This document shows, piece by piece, positions 34,327-43,501 of a DNA stretch of 64,000 nucleotides. How positions within the stretch are numbered: the stretch's first letter is position 1; each line of letters opens with the position of its first letter. This stretch comes from CAVUPF01 sp963777915 (GTDB taxonomy: Bacteria; Actinomycetota; Thermoleophilia; Solirubrobacterales; 70-9), in contig CAVZSH010000005.1 in NCBI GenBank assembly GCA_963777915.1, positions 1-64,000 on the forward strand, given 5' to 3'. Under the pieces are notes generated by a model. The model worked only from the letters and a program-made list of their open reading frames with translations. It was not told where the DNA came from and searched no databases. A program made the translations under genes and the position numbers.

Positions 34327-34679
34327 GCTCGACAGCCGTCCTCGGCGCGAAAGGGAAGGTGGACGAGGCGCCCGGAGGTGTTGTCCTGCTCGTCGGACTC
34401 ACAGAAGAAGTTCTGCGGGTCGCCTCTCATCACGAAGGCAAGACAGCCGCGCAGCACGGTGACGTTGATCCACTGCCTCGTGAAGTCGGAGGGTAGATGT
34501 CTGACCAGCCGACCGAGGCCTCCAGGGCGATCGCCTTGCGGCCGGGGTAGTGGGGGTAGCGGGGTGAGCGAGGACCTGGGTCGGTGCGCGCCAGGCCAAG
34601 GAAGCGCCAAGGCGCCGACGCAGGGCGCCAGTGCACCTCGACAGCGCCATTCGGATCGCTTGGTATCGTCGCTTTGGCC
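34327..34679. other. tsaC-glyA intergenic region, no intact gene
   Basis: 353 bases. Apart from the possible pseudogene fragment at 34338-34499, I see no coding frame with a ribosome site, no tRNA and no recognisable riboswitch upstream of glyA. The segment 34530-34660 is GC-rich with short repeated words (GGGGTAG, GCGCCA) but no stable hairpin followed by a T-run. Confidence 0.5.
34338..34499 (-). pseudogene. Possible remnant of a CARDB/lysyl-oxidase-like domain
   Basis: On the minus strand, about 54 codons read like a beta-sandwich fragment: DFTRQWINVTVLRGC, then FVMRGDPQNFFCESDEQDN and TSGRLVHLPFR. The pattern QW-I-VT...DP...ESD..DNT resembles repeats in lysyl-oxidase-like and CARDB exported proteins. 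No start, stop or extended homology continues on either side, so this would be a decayed fragment. Recognition is from memory of the pattern only. Confidence 0.3.
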
Positions 34680-35960
<1,281 letters not shown>

Positions 35961-35964
35961 TCGC

Positions 35965-36972
35965 TTGAAGGTCTGGGTCGACTGCACGGCGGCGGCGCAC
36001 CCGCTCGTCCTGCGGCCCATCGTCGAGCGTCTGGAAGCTCGTGGGGACGAGGTCTTCGTCACCGCGCGGGAGTATGGGCAGACGCTGGAGATCCTCGAGC
36101 GGCTGGGGATTCCCTACACGGCGGTGGGGAGTCACGGGGGCGCTTCGGTGCTCGGCAAGGGTTCGGCCTTGGTCGGGCGCTCGGCGCGGTTGGCGCGGCT
36201 CATCTCGGGGCGGCGGCCGGACCTGGCGCTCGCCCACGGATCGGTCGACCTCGCCGTCGTCTCTGCCCTTTTCTTGATCCCCTCGGTACAGATGCAGGAC
36301 TACGAGTTCGCCGGGTTGCAGCGCCAGATCAGCTTCCGGGTGGCGCGCCGGGTGATGGTTCCGGACTCGATCCCGCTGCAGCGGCTGAGGCGGACCGGCG
36401 CCAGGGAGAGCAAGCTGTTTCGCTATCCGGGCCTAAAGGAGGAGTACTACCTTTCCGGCTTTGAGCCGGACCCCGGCGTGCTCGATGAGCTGGGGCTCAA
36501 GCGGGAGAAGGTGCTGGTCATCGTCCGCCCGCCGCCGGAGACCTCTGAGTACCACGCCCGCAACGACCTCTATGACCGGGTGATCCGCCGTCTTGCCGGC
36601 GAGCCCGACGCCGAGGCCGTCGTAATTCCCCGCACCGAGTCCCAGGCAGCGATCGTTCGGGGGATCGGCGCGACGAACCTGATCGTCCCCGAGCGGGCGG
36701 TTGACGCCCAGAGCCTGATCGCCTTCGCCGACCTCGTGGTCAGCGCCGGGGGAACGATGAACCGCGAGGCGGTGGCGCTCGGCACGCCGGTCTTCACCAC
36801 CTTCGCCGGGCGCATGGGTGGGGTCGATGAGGCGCTGATCGCCGAGGGCCGGCTCCAGGTCCTCGCCGACCCTGCCGAGCTGCCGCTGGGAAAGCGCGTA
36901 TCGCCTCCCGGTGTCTGCCACCCGCGCGACCCCGGCCTGCTGGTCGAAGGAGCCCTCGGAGCCGTCGAGTAG
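35965..36972 (+). CDS. DUF354 family GT-B-like protein
   Basis: 335 residues from the TTG at 35965. DUF354 features: KVWVDCTAAAHPLVLRPIVERLEARG at the N-terminus, LAHGSVDLAVVSALFLIPSVQMQDYEF, and a C-terminal nucleotide-sugar-like half with SLIAFADLVVSAGGTMNREAVALGTPVFTTF, resembling the UDP-GlcNAc 2-epimerase/MurG fold. Activity of the family is not established. Position between glyA and a WecA/TagO-type phosphotransferase suggests a role in polyprenyl-linked glycan synthesis. Confidence 0.85.
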   Translation: MKVWVDCTAAAHPLVLRPIVERLEARGDEVFVTAREYGQTLEILERLGIPYTAVGSHGGASVLGKGSALVGRSARLARLISGRRPDLALAHGSVDLAVVSALFLIPSVQMQDYEFAGLQRQISFRVARRVMVPDSIPLQRLRRTGARESKLFRYPGLKEEYYLSGFEPDPGVLDELGLKREKVLVIVRPPPETSEYHARNDLYDRVIRRLAGEPDAEAVVIPRTESQAAIVRGIGATNLIVPERAVDAQSLIAFADLVVSAGGTMNREAVALGTPVFTTFAGRMGGVDEALIAEGRLQVLADPAELPLGKRVSPPGVCHPRDPGLLVEGALGAVE

Positions 36973-37008
36973 CCTGAGCGCGCTCGTACCTTCTCCGGGC
37001 ACCGCGAA

Positions 37009-38127
37009 ATGGCCTCGACCTCAGACGCCGTCCTCGCCTTTCTCGCAGCCGCTGCGATCGCCTGGCTGCTCGTCCCCTACGCCGAGCGGCTCGCCTACCG
37101 AGTCGGGGCGATCGACCAGCCCAAGGAACGCGGGCTGCACGACAGGCCAATGCCGCGACTCTCGGGACTGGCGATTCTGGCTGGGGTCGAGGTGGCGGGC
37201 TGGATCTGGCTGCCGAGCGACGGTGAGAGTCGCTCGATACTGCTCGGTGCGATTGCGATCGCCGCGATCGGCGTCATCGATGACGTGCGCGGGCTGTCGG
37301 CGCTGCCGAAGCTGCTGGGCCAGACCGCGGCAGCGCTGATCCCGGTCCTGGCCGGGGTCCGGGTCACCGATCTCACCCTGCCCTTCCTCGGCGGCTTCCA
37401 GCTCGGCTGGCTTGGCTATCCGCTGACCGTGCTGGGGATCGTCGCGGTCGTCAACATCATCAACTTCATCGACGGAGTCGACGGGCTCGCGGCTGGCGTC
37501 TGCGCGATCGCCGCGGTTGCCCTGGCGGCGATCGCGCTCTCGCTGGAACGCAACGCGGCGGGGGTGCTGGCGGCGCTTACCGCCGGCGCCGCGCTCGGTT
37601 TCCTGCGACACGGCTTCCCGCCCGCCTCTAGCTTCATGGGCGACACCGGCTCCAACCTGCTCGGCTTCCTGCTCGCCACCGCCTCGGTGCAGGGCGCTTT
37701 GAAGACCAACGCGGTGATCGCCCTCGCCTTCCCGCTGGTCGTCCTCGCGGTGCCGATCCTCGACACCGGCTTCGTCGTCGCCAAGCGCCTCAAATACCGA
37801 CAGCCGATCTACCAGGCCGACAGCTGGCACTTCCACCACCGGATGGCAAACATCGGCTTCTCGCAGCGGCGCACGATCGCCTATCTCTACGGCTGGACGC
37901 TGGTCCTCGCCGGACTCGCCTTGGCGCTGCGCTTCGTCCCCTACAGCAACCACCACGGCCGCTTCAACGCGTTCTGGACTGGGGTGCTGATCGGCTGCCT
38001 GCTGATCGCCCTCGCCTTCAGCGTCTACTTGGTCTACGTCCTCGAGATCCTCAAGTTGCGCCGTGGCCGCCTCAACCCCGAGACAGGCGAGTTCGAAGCG
38101 ATCGACTTCGAGCGCTCCGAGGGGTAG
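37009..38127 (+). CDS. Undecaprenyl-phosphate sugar-1-phosphate transferase (WecA/TagO family)
   Basis: 372 residues, about ten membrane helices. Family motifs: AIDQPKERGLHDRPMPRLSG on the first cytoplasmic loop, VIDDVRGL (metal-binding Asp pair), NIINFIDGVDGLA and HFHHRM (HxHH). It transfers GlcNAc-1-phosphate or a related sugar phosphate to undecaprenyl phosphate, starting teichoic-acid-, arabinogalactan- or other linker-type glycans. In Actinobacteria this gene regularly precedes atpI as it does here. A hairpin lies between it and the atp genes. Confidence 0.93.
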   Translation: MASTSDAVLAFLAAAAIAWLLVPYAERLAYRVGAIDQPKERGLHDRPMPRLSGLAILAGVEVAGWIWLPSDGESRSILLGAIAIAAIGVIDDVRGLSALPKLLGQTAAALIPVLAGVRVTDLTLPFLGGFQLGWLGYPLTVLGIVAVVNIINFIDGVDGLAAGVCAIAAVALAAIALSLERNAAGVLAALTAGAALGFLRHGFPPASSFMGDTGSNLLGFLLATASVQGALKTNAVIALAFPLVVLAVPILDTGFVVAKRLKYRQPIYQADSWHFHHRMANIGFSQRRTIAYLYGWTLVLAGLALALRFVPYSNHHGRFNAFWTGVLIGCLLIALAFSVYLVYVLEILKLRRGRLNPETGEFEAIDFERSEG

Positions 38128-38178
38128 TATCAAGGCTCACGAACTGGCTTTGTAACTCGGTTCCGAGGGCCGTTCGGA

Positions 38179-38222
38179 TATAGTCGCCTATCCGCCCGCT
38201 CGGCTTGAGCCGGGCGGATTTT
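38179..38222 (+). promoter_or_regulatory. GC-rich hairpin with T-run abutting the first ATG of the atp operon
   Basis: ATCCGCCCG (38190-38198) pairs with CGGGCGGAT (38211-38219); after a bulged C, CTC/GAG adds 3 bp and closes on GGCTT. TTT follows, then ATG at 38223. A TATAGT -10-like hexamer at 38179-38184 would start RNA near 38191, at the foot of the stem. The only Shine-Dalgarno-like sequence (GGGCGGA) is in the 3' arm. It may be the wecA terminator, a 5' stabilising stem, or a translational switch. Confidence 0.6.
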
Positions 38223-38597
38223 ATGTCTCCTCCCAAGTACGTCGACCTATTGGCGCTGACCGCCGCGCTCGCGATTTTCCTGCTCGGCGGCTTCTCTATG
38301 CTCGGTTACGCGGTGGGAGCCGTCGTCTGGCTCGTCCAGCGCGGGATCCAGATGCTCGCCGCCCGTCGTGCCGCGGCGGAACTGGCCGCCGGCAACCGCC
38401 AGCGGGCGATGGGGATCGTCGCAGCGACGACGCTCGGCCGCGTCTGGCTGATGGCCGGCGCCGTGCTGGCGGTTGGCCTGACCGAACGCCAGGCAGGCCT
38501 CGCCGCCGCGGTCCTGGTCGCGGCTTTGTTCACGATCTCCTTCATCGCCCAGGGGCTGGCCCACCTCTTCGAGCCCGAGGGGCAGGGAGTGGGATGA
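38223..38597 (+). CDS. AtpI-like small membrane protein of the ATP synthase operon
   Basis: 124 residues from the ATG at 38223; a TTG at 38205 would lie in the loop of the upstream hairpin. Four hydrophobic helices (VDLLALTAALAIFLLGG, MLGYAVGAVVWLV, LGRVWLMAGAVLAVGL, LAAAVLVAALFTISFIAQGL) match the place and topology of AtpI, thought to assist c-ring assembly or Mg transport, though sequence is poorly conserved. Overlaps atpB by ATGA. Confidence 0.75.
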   Translation: MSPPKYVDLLALTAALAIFLLGGFSMLGYAVGAVVWLVQRGIQMLAARRAAAELAAGNRQRAMGIVAATTLGRVWLMAGAVLAVGLTERQAGLAAAVLVAALFTISFIAQGLAHLFEPEGQGVG

Positions 38598-39502
38598 GGA
38601 CTCGGACCAAAGTCCTGATCGGGGCCGGCGTCTACCTCGCTGGTGCGATCCTGCTGCTGCTGATCTTCGGCAACGCCGGCAAAAACGAATCGTTTCAGCC
38701 CCAGAACGAGTTCAAGCTCGAACCGTGGGTCTCGATCCACCTCGCCGGGATCGACCTCAGCATCAATAAGGCGGTGCTCTACCTAGTCTTGGCGAGCACC
38801 CTGACGATCGTCACGATGGTCTGGATCTCGCGGCGGATGCACCAGAAGCCCAACCGGGTGCAGACCACGGTAGAGGTCGCCTACGACCTGACCAAGAACA
38901 ACATCACCGGCGGTAACCTCGACGGGGCGATGGCGGCCCGCTGGTTCCCCTTCCTCGCCGCACTCTTCTTCTGGATCTGGTTCTCGAACATGCTCGGCTT
39001 CCTGCCGCTGCCGACCAACACCGAGCACGAGTTCACCGTCTTTGGCCTGCAGATCCCTGCCTTCGCGATCTACGCGGCGACCGCAAACCTCTCGATTCCG
39101 CTGGTGCTGACGCTGGTGGTCTGGTTCTCCTACCACTTCGAAGGGATCCGGGCCAAGGGGTTGATCCCCTACCTGAAGAGCTGGCTGCCTCCCGGCCTGG
39201 AGGAGATGAACCCGATCGGCAAGGCCTTCATCTTCGTGATCGAGGCGATCTCCCACTTCGCCCGCCTGATCTCGCTCTCGGTGCGTCTTTTCGCCAACAT
39301 CCTCGCCGGGCACCTGCTGCTGCTCTTTATGGGCGGTGGGCTCGCCGTGCTGCTCGGCATCGCCGCGCTCGGCGCCCTGACCTTCCCGCTGGCCTTCTTC
39401 TTCTTCATCCTCGAGGTCGGGCTGATCGCAACGCTGCAGGCATTTATCTTCTCGACCCTCACTGCCATCTATCTCGGCGGAGCCACCTCCGCCAGTCACT
39501 AG
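38594..39502 (+). CDS. atpB: F0F1 ATP synthase subunit a
   Basis: 302 residues, six or so helices. The proton-channel helix contains the essential Arg in LSVRLFANILAGH, and the C-terminal helices carry FFFILEVGLIATLQAFIFSTLTAIYL. N-terminal sequence FKLEPWVSIHLAGIDLSINKAV matches bacterial a subunits. It forms the proton half-channels next to the c-ring. ATGA overlap with the AtpI-like gene. Confidence 0.97.
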   Translation: MRTRTKVLIGAGVYLAGAILLLLIFGNAGKNESFQPQNEFKLEPWVSIHLAGIDLSINKAVLYLVLASTLTIVTMVWISRRMHQKPNRVQTTVEVAYDLTKNNITGGNLDGAMAARWFPFLAALFFWIWFSNMLGFLPLPTNTEHEFTVFGLQIPAFAIYAATANLSIPLVLTLVVWFSYHFEGIRAKGLIPYLKSWLPPGLEEMNPIGKAFIFVIEAISHFARLISLSVRLFANILAGHLLLLFMGGGLAVLLGIAALGALTFPLAFFFFILEVGLIATLQAFIFSTLTAIYLGGATSASH

Positions 39503-39520
39503 GAAAAGGAGCGCTTTTTT

Positions 39521-39787
39521 ATGGACCTGTCCCCTGTCGTTGCCGCCGTCTCAAACGAAGGCGTGGAAAAGGCGGGCAAGGCGATCGCCCTCGGCGTCGG
39601 CGCCGGCCTGGGCTCGATCGGCGCCGGCATCGGCATCGGCTTCATCTTTGGCAAGGAGATCGAGTCGGTCGCCCGCCAGCCGGAGATGAAAGATGAGCTG
39701 CAGAGCATTCGCTGGCTCGGCTTCGCGCTCACCGAGGCCGTCGCCTTCTACACGTTCATCTTCGGCCTGATCGCCTTCTTCCTCTAG
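39521..39787 (+). CDS. atpE: F0F1 ATP synthase subunit c
   Basis: 88 residues, two helices joined by the polar loop ARQPEM. Helix 1 is glycine-rich (GVGAGLGSIGAGIGIGF), helix 2 carries the ion-binding Glu in FALTEAVAFYTF. The absence of the Gln/Ser-Thr sodium signature suggests proton coupling. Strong ribosome site AAAAGGAG before the ATG fits the high copy number of c in the ring. Confidence 0.97.
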   Translation: MDLSPVVAAVSNEGVEKAGKAIALGVGAGLGSIGAGIGIGFIFGKEIESVARQPEMKDELQSIRWLGFALTEAVAFYTFIFGLIAFFL

Positions 39788-39791
39788 GCGC

Positions 39792-40361
39792 ATGGTGTCG
39801 CTGGGCCACATAGCTTCGGTTCCGCTTGCCGCCAGCAACAGCAGCGGTAACTTCCTGGTCTCACCCGGCCTCGGCCTGATGATCTGGACGCTGGTGCTGT
39901 TCCTGTTCACGATGTGGGTGCTGAGCAAGGTCGCCTTCCCGAAAATCCAGGCGGCGCTCGACAAGCGGGCCAAGGCGATCAGCGATTCGATCGATGCCGC
40001 CGAGCGCCAGCGCACCGAAGCCGACGAGCTGCTCGAGGAGTACCGCGGTCGGCTCGCCGAGGCGCGCCAGCAGGCCGACGAAATCATGGTCCGCGCCCGT
40101 AAGGCGGCGGAGACGGCGGGCGCCGAGGCTACTGCGGCGGGCAAGGAGCGCCGCGAGGAGCTGGTGGCGGCGGCGAAACGCGACATCGAAGCCGAGACGC
40201 GGCGCTCGCTGGAGCAGATTCGCAAGGAGGTCGCCGACCTCACCGTGTTGGCGACCGAGAAGGTGACCCGCAAGTCGTTGACGGCCGAAGACCAAAAGCG
40301 TCTGGTCGAGGACGCGCTCAGCGAGGTCGACTTCTCGGCGCTGGCGGGGTCGGAGAACTAG
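39792..40361 (+). CDS. atpF: F0F1 ATP synthase subunit b
   Basis: 189 residues: one membrane helix (LMIWTLVLFLFTMWVLSKVAF, about 29-49) then a long charged coiled coil to residue 165. It begins 4 bases after the c-subunit stop. It forms the peripheral stalk that holds F1 through the delta subunit encoded next. A 28-residue head before the helix is slightly longer than in E. coli. Confidence 0.95.
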   Translation: MVSLGHIASVPLAASNSSGNFLVSPGLGLMIWTLVLFLFTMWVLSKVAFPKIQAALDKRAKAISDSIDAAERQRTEADELLEEYRGRLAEARQQADEIMVRARKAAETAGAEATAAGKERREELVAAAKRDIEAETRRSLEQIRKEVADLTVLATEKVTRKSLTAEDQKRLVEDALSEVDFSALAGSEN

Positions 40362-40364
40362 CCG

Positions 40365-40898
40365 ATGCCCGACCCAGCCCGGGTATACGCCGAGGCGCTC
40401 TTCGAGGTCGCCAGGGACAGGGACAGGCTCGACCCGATCCGCGAGGAGCTTGCCCAGTTCGCCGACGCGCTGGACTCCGACCGCGAGCTGCAGGTCTTCT
40501 TCTTCAGTCCCTATTTCTCTTCGGCTGAGAAGGCGGAGGGATTGAGGCGCGCCGTGGGCGGTGCCGACCCCGAGTTGGTCAACTTCCTCGAGCTGCTGAT
40601 CGAGAAGCATCGGATGCCGGAGATCTCCCACATCCGCCGCCGGTTCGAGGAGCTGTGGAAGCGGGAGAACCGTCAGATCGAGGTGACGGTGACCAGCGCG
40701 GTCGACTTGGACCCCGCGGTGGTGGCAAAGATTGGCGAGGAGATCCGGCGCCAGACCGGCCAGGAGGTCGATCTGGCCAGCCGCGTCGATGGGGAGATCC
40801 TCGGCGGCGTCGTGCTGCAGATCGGCAACATGGTCCTCGATGCGAGCATCCGCGCTCGCCTGGAGAAACTTCGAAAAGGCGTCGCCGAGGCGGCGTAA
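40365..40898 (+). CDS. atpH: F0F1 ATP synthase subunit delta
   Basis: 177 residues. N-terminal helical domain (ARVYAEALFEVARDRDRLDPIREEL) and C-terminal section VDGEILGGVVLQIGNMVLDASIRARLEKLRKG are typical OSCP/delta sequences. It joins the b-subunit stalk to the top of the alpha/beta hexamer. Unlike mycobacteria, b and delta are separate genes. Only 3 bases separate it from atpF. Confidence 0.96.
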   Translation: MPDPARVYAEALFEVARDRDRLDPIREELAQFADALDSDRELQVFFFSPYFSSAEKAEGLRRAVGGADPELVNFLELLIEKHRMPEISHIRRRFEELWKRENRQIEVTVTSAVDLDPAVVAKIGEEIRRQTGQEVDLASRVDGEILGGVVLQIGNMVLDASIRARLEKLRKGVAEAA

Positions 40899-40917
40899 GG
40901 AGGCAGAGAGCACACCG

Positions 40918-42552
40918 ATGGAGATCAAGCCGGACGAGATCGCAAGCATCCTGCGGGAGCGGATCGAGGGGCTGGAGACCGACTCCGCCGACCTCGCTGA
41001 GGTCGGCACGGTTCTCTCCGTGGCTGATGGCATCGCCCGCATCCACGGCCTCGAGCGCTGCATGGCTTTAGAGATGCTCGAGCTGCCTCACGGGGTCACC
41101 GGGCTCGCGCTGAACCTCGAGGCCGACAACGTCGGCGCCGTGCTGTTCGGCGAGTGGGAGAAGATCGTCGAGGGCGACACGGTGAAGCGGACGACTCACC
41201 TCCTGCGCATCCCGGTCGGCGAGCAGTTGCTCGGGCGGCTGGTCGACCCGCTCGGCCGCCCGCTCGATGATCGCGGCGAGATCGCCACGACCGAGACCCG
41301 CCCGGCCGAGTTCAAAGCGCCCGGCGTGGTCCAGCGCCAGCCGGTCACCGAGCCGGTCCAGACCGGGCTGATGGCGATCGACGGGATGATCCCGATCGGC
41401 CGCGGCCAGCGAGAGCTGATCATCGGCGACCGCCAGACCGGCAAGACAGCGATTGCGATCGACACGATCATCAACAACCGCGACAAGGACCTGGTCTGCA
41501 TCTACGTGGCGATCGGGCAGCGGATGTCGACCGTCGTGCAGCTGAAAGAGGTGCTAGAGGACAGCGGCGCGATGGAGAACACGATCATCGTCGCCGCCCC
41601 CGCCGATGAGGCGGCGCCGATCAAGTACATCGCTCCCTACGCCGGCTGCGCGATGGGCGAGCATTTCCTCTACAACGGCAAGGCCGCGCTCTGCGTCTAT
41701 GACGACCTCACCAAACACGCCTACGCCTACCGCCAGATGTCGCTGCTGCTGCGCCGCCCGCCGGGTCGAGAGGCCTACCCCGGCGACGTCTTCTACCTGC
41801 ACTCCCGCCTGCTGGAGCGGGCGGTGAAGTTGAACGACGAGCTGGGCGGCGGCTCGCTGACCGCGCTGCCGATCATCGAGACCCAGGCAAGCGACGTCTC
41901 CGCCTACATCCCGACCAACGTGATCTCGATCACCGACGGCCAGATCTTCCTCGAGTCCGACCTCTTTTACTCGGGCGTGCGGCCGGCGATCAACGTCGGC
42001 ATCTCCGTCTCCCGGGTGGGCGGCAACGCGCAGACCAAGGCGATGAAGAAGGTCGCCGGGAAACTGCGCCTCGACCTCTCCCAGTACCGCGACTTGGAGG
42101 CGTTCGCCCAGTTCGGCTCCGAGCTCGACCCCGAGACCCAGAAGGCGCTCGCTCGCGGCGAGCGCCTGGTCGAGTTGCTAAAGCAAAAGGAGCGCGAGCC
42201 GCTCGGGGTGGCCGACCAGGTGGCGGCGATCTACTCCGGCACCGGCGGCTTCCTGGACCGGGTCAAGACCGAGCGCGTCGGCGAGTTCCTCGCTGACCTG
42301 CGTACCCACCTGCACGCCGAGCAGGCGGATCTGCTGGGACGGATCGAGGAGACCGGGCTGCTCTCCGAAGAGGATGAGGCCGAGCTCGGCAAGGCGATCG
42401 AGGGTTTCGTCGATGACTTCGGCCCCGACTTCGACGAGCACGGCGACCCGCTCGAGGAGGGCGAGTCCGATCGGGTCAGCGCCGAGGCGCAGCGGACCGA
42501 GCCCAGCCCGCTCGCCGAGGAGAAGGACGCAAGACAGGCGGCTCCGGCCTAA
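40918..42552 (+). CDS. atpA: F0F1 ATP synthase subunit alpha
   Basis: 544 residues from the ATG at 40918 (MEIKPDEIASILRERIEGLE); the longer open frame runs through atpH and is rejected. Walker A is GDRQTGKT, followed by the alpha hallmark SISRVGGNAQ-type element (SVSRVGGNAQTKAMKK). The C-terminus carries an acidic ~40-residue extension beyond the usual end (EHGDPLEEGESD...QAAPA). It forms the non-catalytic nucleotide sites of F1. AAGGAGG lies 14 bases before the ATG, a long spacing. Confidence 0.97.
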   Translation: MEIKPDEIASILRERIEGLETDSADLAEVGTVLSVADGIARIHGLERCMALEMLELPHGVTGLALNLEADNVGAVLFGEWEKIVEGDTVKRTTHLLRIPVGEQLLGRLVDPLGRPLDDRGEIATTETRPAEFKAPGVVQRQPVTEPVQTGLMAIDGMIPIGRGQRELIIGDRQTGKTAIAIDTIINNRDKDLVCIYVAIGQRMSTVVQLKEVLEDSGAMENTIIVAAPADEAAPIKYIAPYAGCAMGEHFLYNGKAALCVYDDLTKHAYAYRQMSLLLRRPPGREAYPGDVFYLHSRLLERAVKLNDELGGGSLTALPIIETQASDVSAYIPTNVISITDGQIFLESDLFYSGVRPAINVGISVSRVGGNAQTKAMKKVAGKLRLDLSQYRDLEAFAQFGSELDPETQKALARGERLVELLKQKEREPLGVADQVAAIYSGTGGFLDRVKTERVGEFLADLRTHLHAEQADLLGRIEETGLLSEEDEAELGKAIEGFVDDFGPDFDEHGDPLEEGESDRVSAEAQRTEPSPLAEEKDARQAAPA

Positions 42553-42557
42553 TACCC

Positions 42558-43478
42558 ATGGCGACCCAGAAGGAAGTCAAGAATCGCATCGCGTCGATCA
42601 AGAACATCAACAAGATCACGCGGGCGATGGAGATGGTCGCCGCGGCACGGCTGCGACGAGCCGAGCAGCGGATCGCCTCGTTGCGCCCCTACGCGCAGGG
42701 GATGCGCAAGCTGACCCGGCGCGCCGCCGAGCAGGCCGGGGGCATCCCGCGGGTGCCGGTGCTTATCGAGCGCGATCAGATCAGGCGGGTCGGTGTCGTC
42801 CTCATCACCGGCGACCGTGGCCTGGCCGGTGCCTTCAACACGAACATCATCCGCGACGGAATGCGGCTCAAGGGCGAGCTGCGCGAGAAGGGCGCCGAGG
42901 CTGTGTTCTCCGCGGTCGGCCGCAAGGGCGTCTCGGCGTTGAGCTTTCGCAAGCAGGACCTCAGCAGCTCCTATGTCGGCTTCACCGACCGGCCCGCCTT
43001 CGCCAACGCGCGCGAGATCGGCGAGGAGCTGACCGGGCGCTACGTCGACGGGGAGCTCGACCGGGTCGAGCTGATCTACAACCGCTACGTCTCGCCGCTG
43101 ACCCAGAACGTCTGGCGGCAGACGCTGCTGCCGTTGCAACAGGCCGAGCTGATCGGCGAGGGGGCCTCCGAGGAGGAAGAGGATGCCGAGGAGACCGAGA
43201 TCGAGAAGGCCCACAGCAGGGCGCTCTGGATCTATGAGCCGGACGCCGAGGAGCTGCTCGCAGAGTTGATCCCCGAGTACGTGAACATCTCCGTGTATCG
43301 AGCGCTGCTGGAGTCGGCCGCCTCGGAGCTGGGGGCGCGGATGACCGCGATGCGCAACGCCGCGGAGAACGCGGAGACGATGATGGACGACCTGACCCTG
43401 GAGATGAACCGGGCCAGGCAGGCGGAGATAACACAGGAGATCTTGGAGGTGGTCGCCGGCGCCGAGGCGCTTGGTTAG
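42558..43478 (+). CDS. atpG: F0F1 ATP synthase subunit gamma
   Basis: 306 residues. N-terminal shaft helix NRIASIKNINKITRAMEMVAAARLRRAEQ and C-terminal helix ESAASELGARMTAMRNAAENAETMMDDL are diagnostic. An acidic loop near residues 197-212 (EGASEEEEDAEETEIE) precedes LWIYEPDAEELL and is longer than in E. coli. Gamma is the rotor shaft coupling the c-ring to catalysis. It lies 5 bases after atpA. Confidence 0.96.
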   Translation: MATQKEVKNRIASIKNINKITRAMEMVAAARLRRAEQRIASLRPYAQGMRKLTRRAAEQAGGIPRVPVLIERDQIRRVGVVLITGDRGLAGAFNTNIIRDGMRLKGELREKGAEAVFSAVGRKGVSALSFRKQDLSSSYVGFTDRPAFANAREIGEELTGRYVDGELDRVELIYNRYVSPLTQNVWRQTLLPLQQAELIGEGASEEEEDAEETEIEKAHSRALWIYEPDAEELLAELIPEYVNISVYRALLESAASELGARMTAMRNAAENAETMMDDLTLEMNRARQAEITQEILEVVAGAEALG

Positions 43479-43501
43479 GCCCGCAACCAGAAAAGGAACT
43501 G

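Noticed and set aside
34500..34679. Glycine riboswitch upstream of glyA
   Set aside because: I looked for the conserved glycine-aptamer core and for paired stems and found neither.
38205..38222. TTG at 38205 as the atpI start
   Set aside because: It lies in the loop region of the hairpin and has no ribosome site; the product from 38223 covers the membrane helices.
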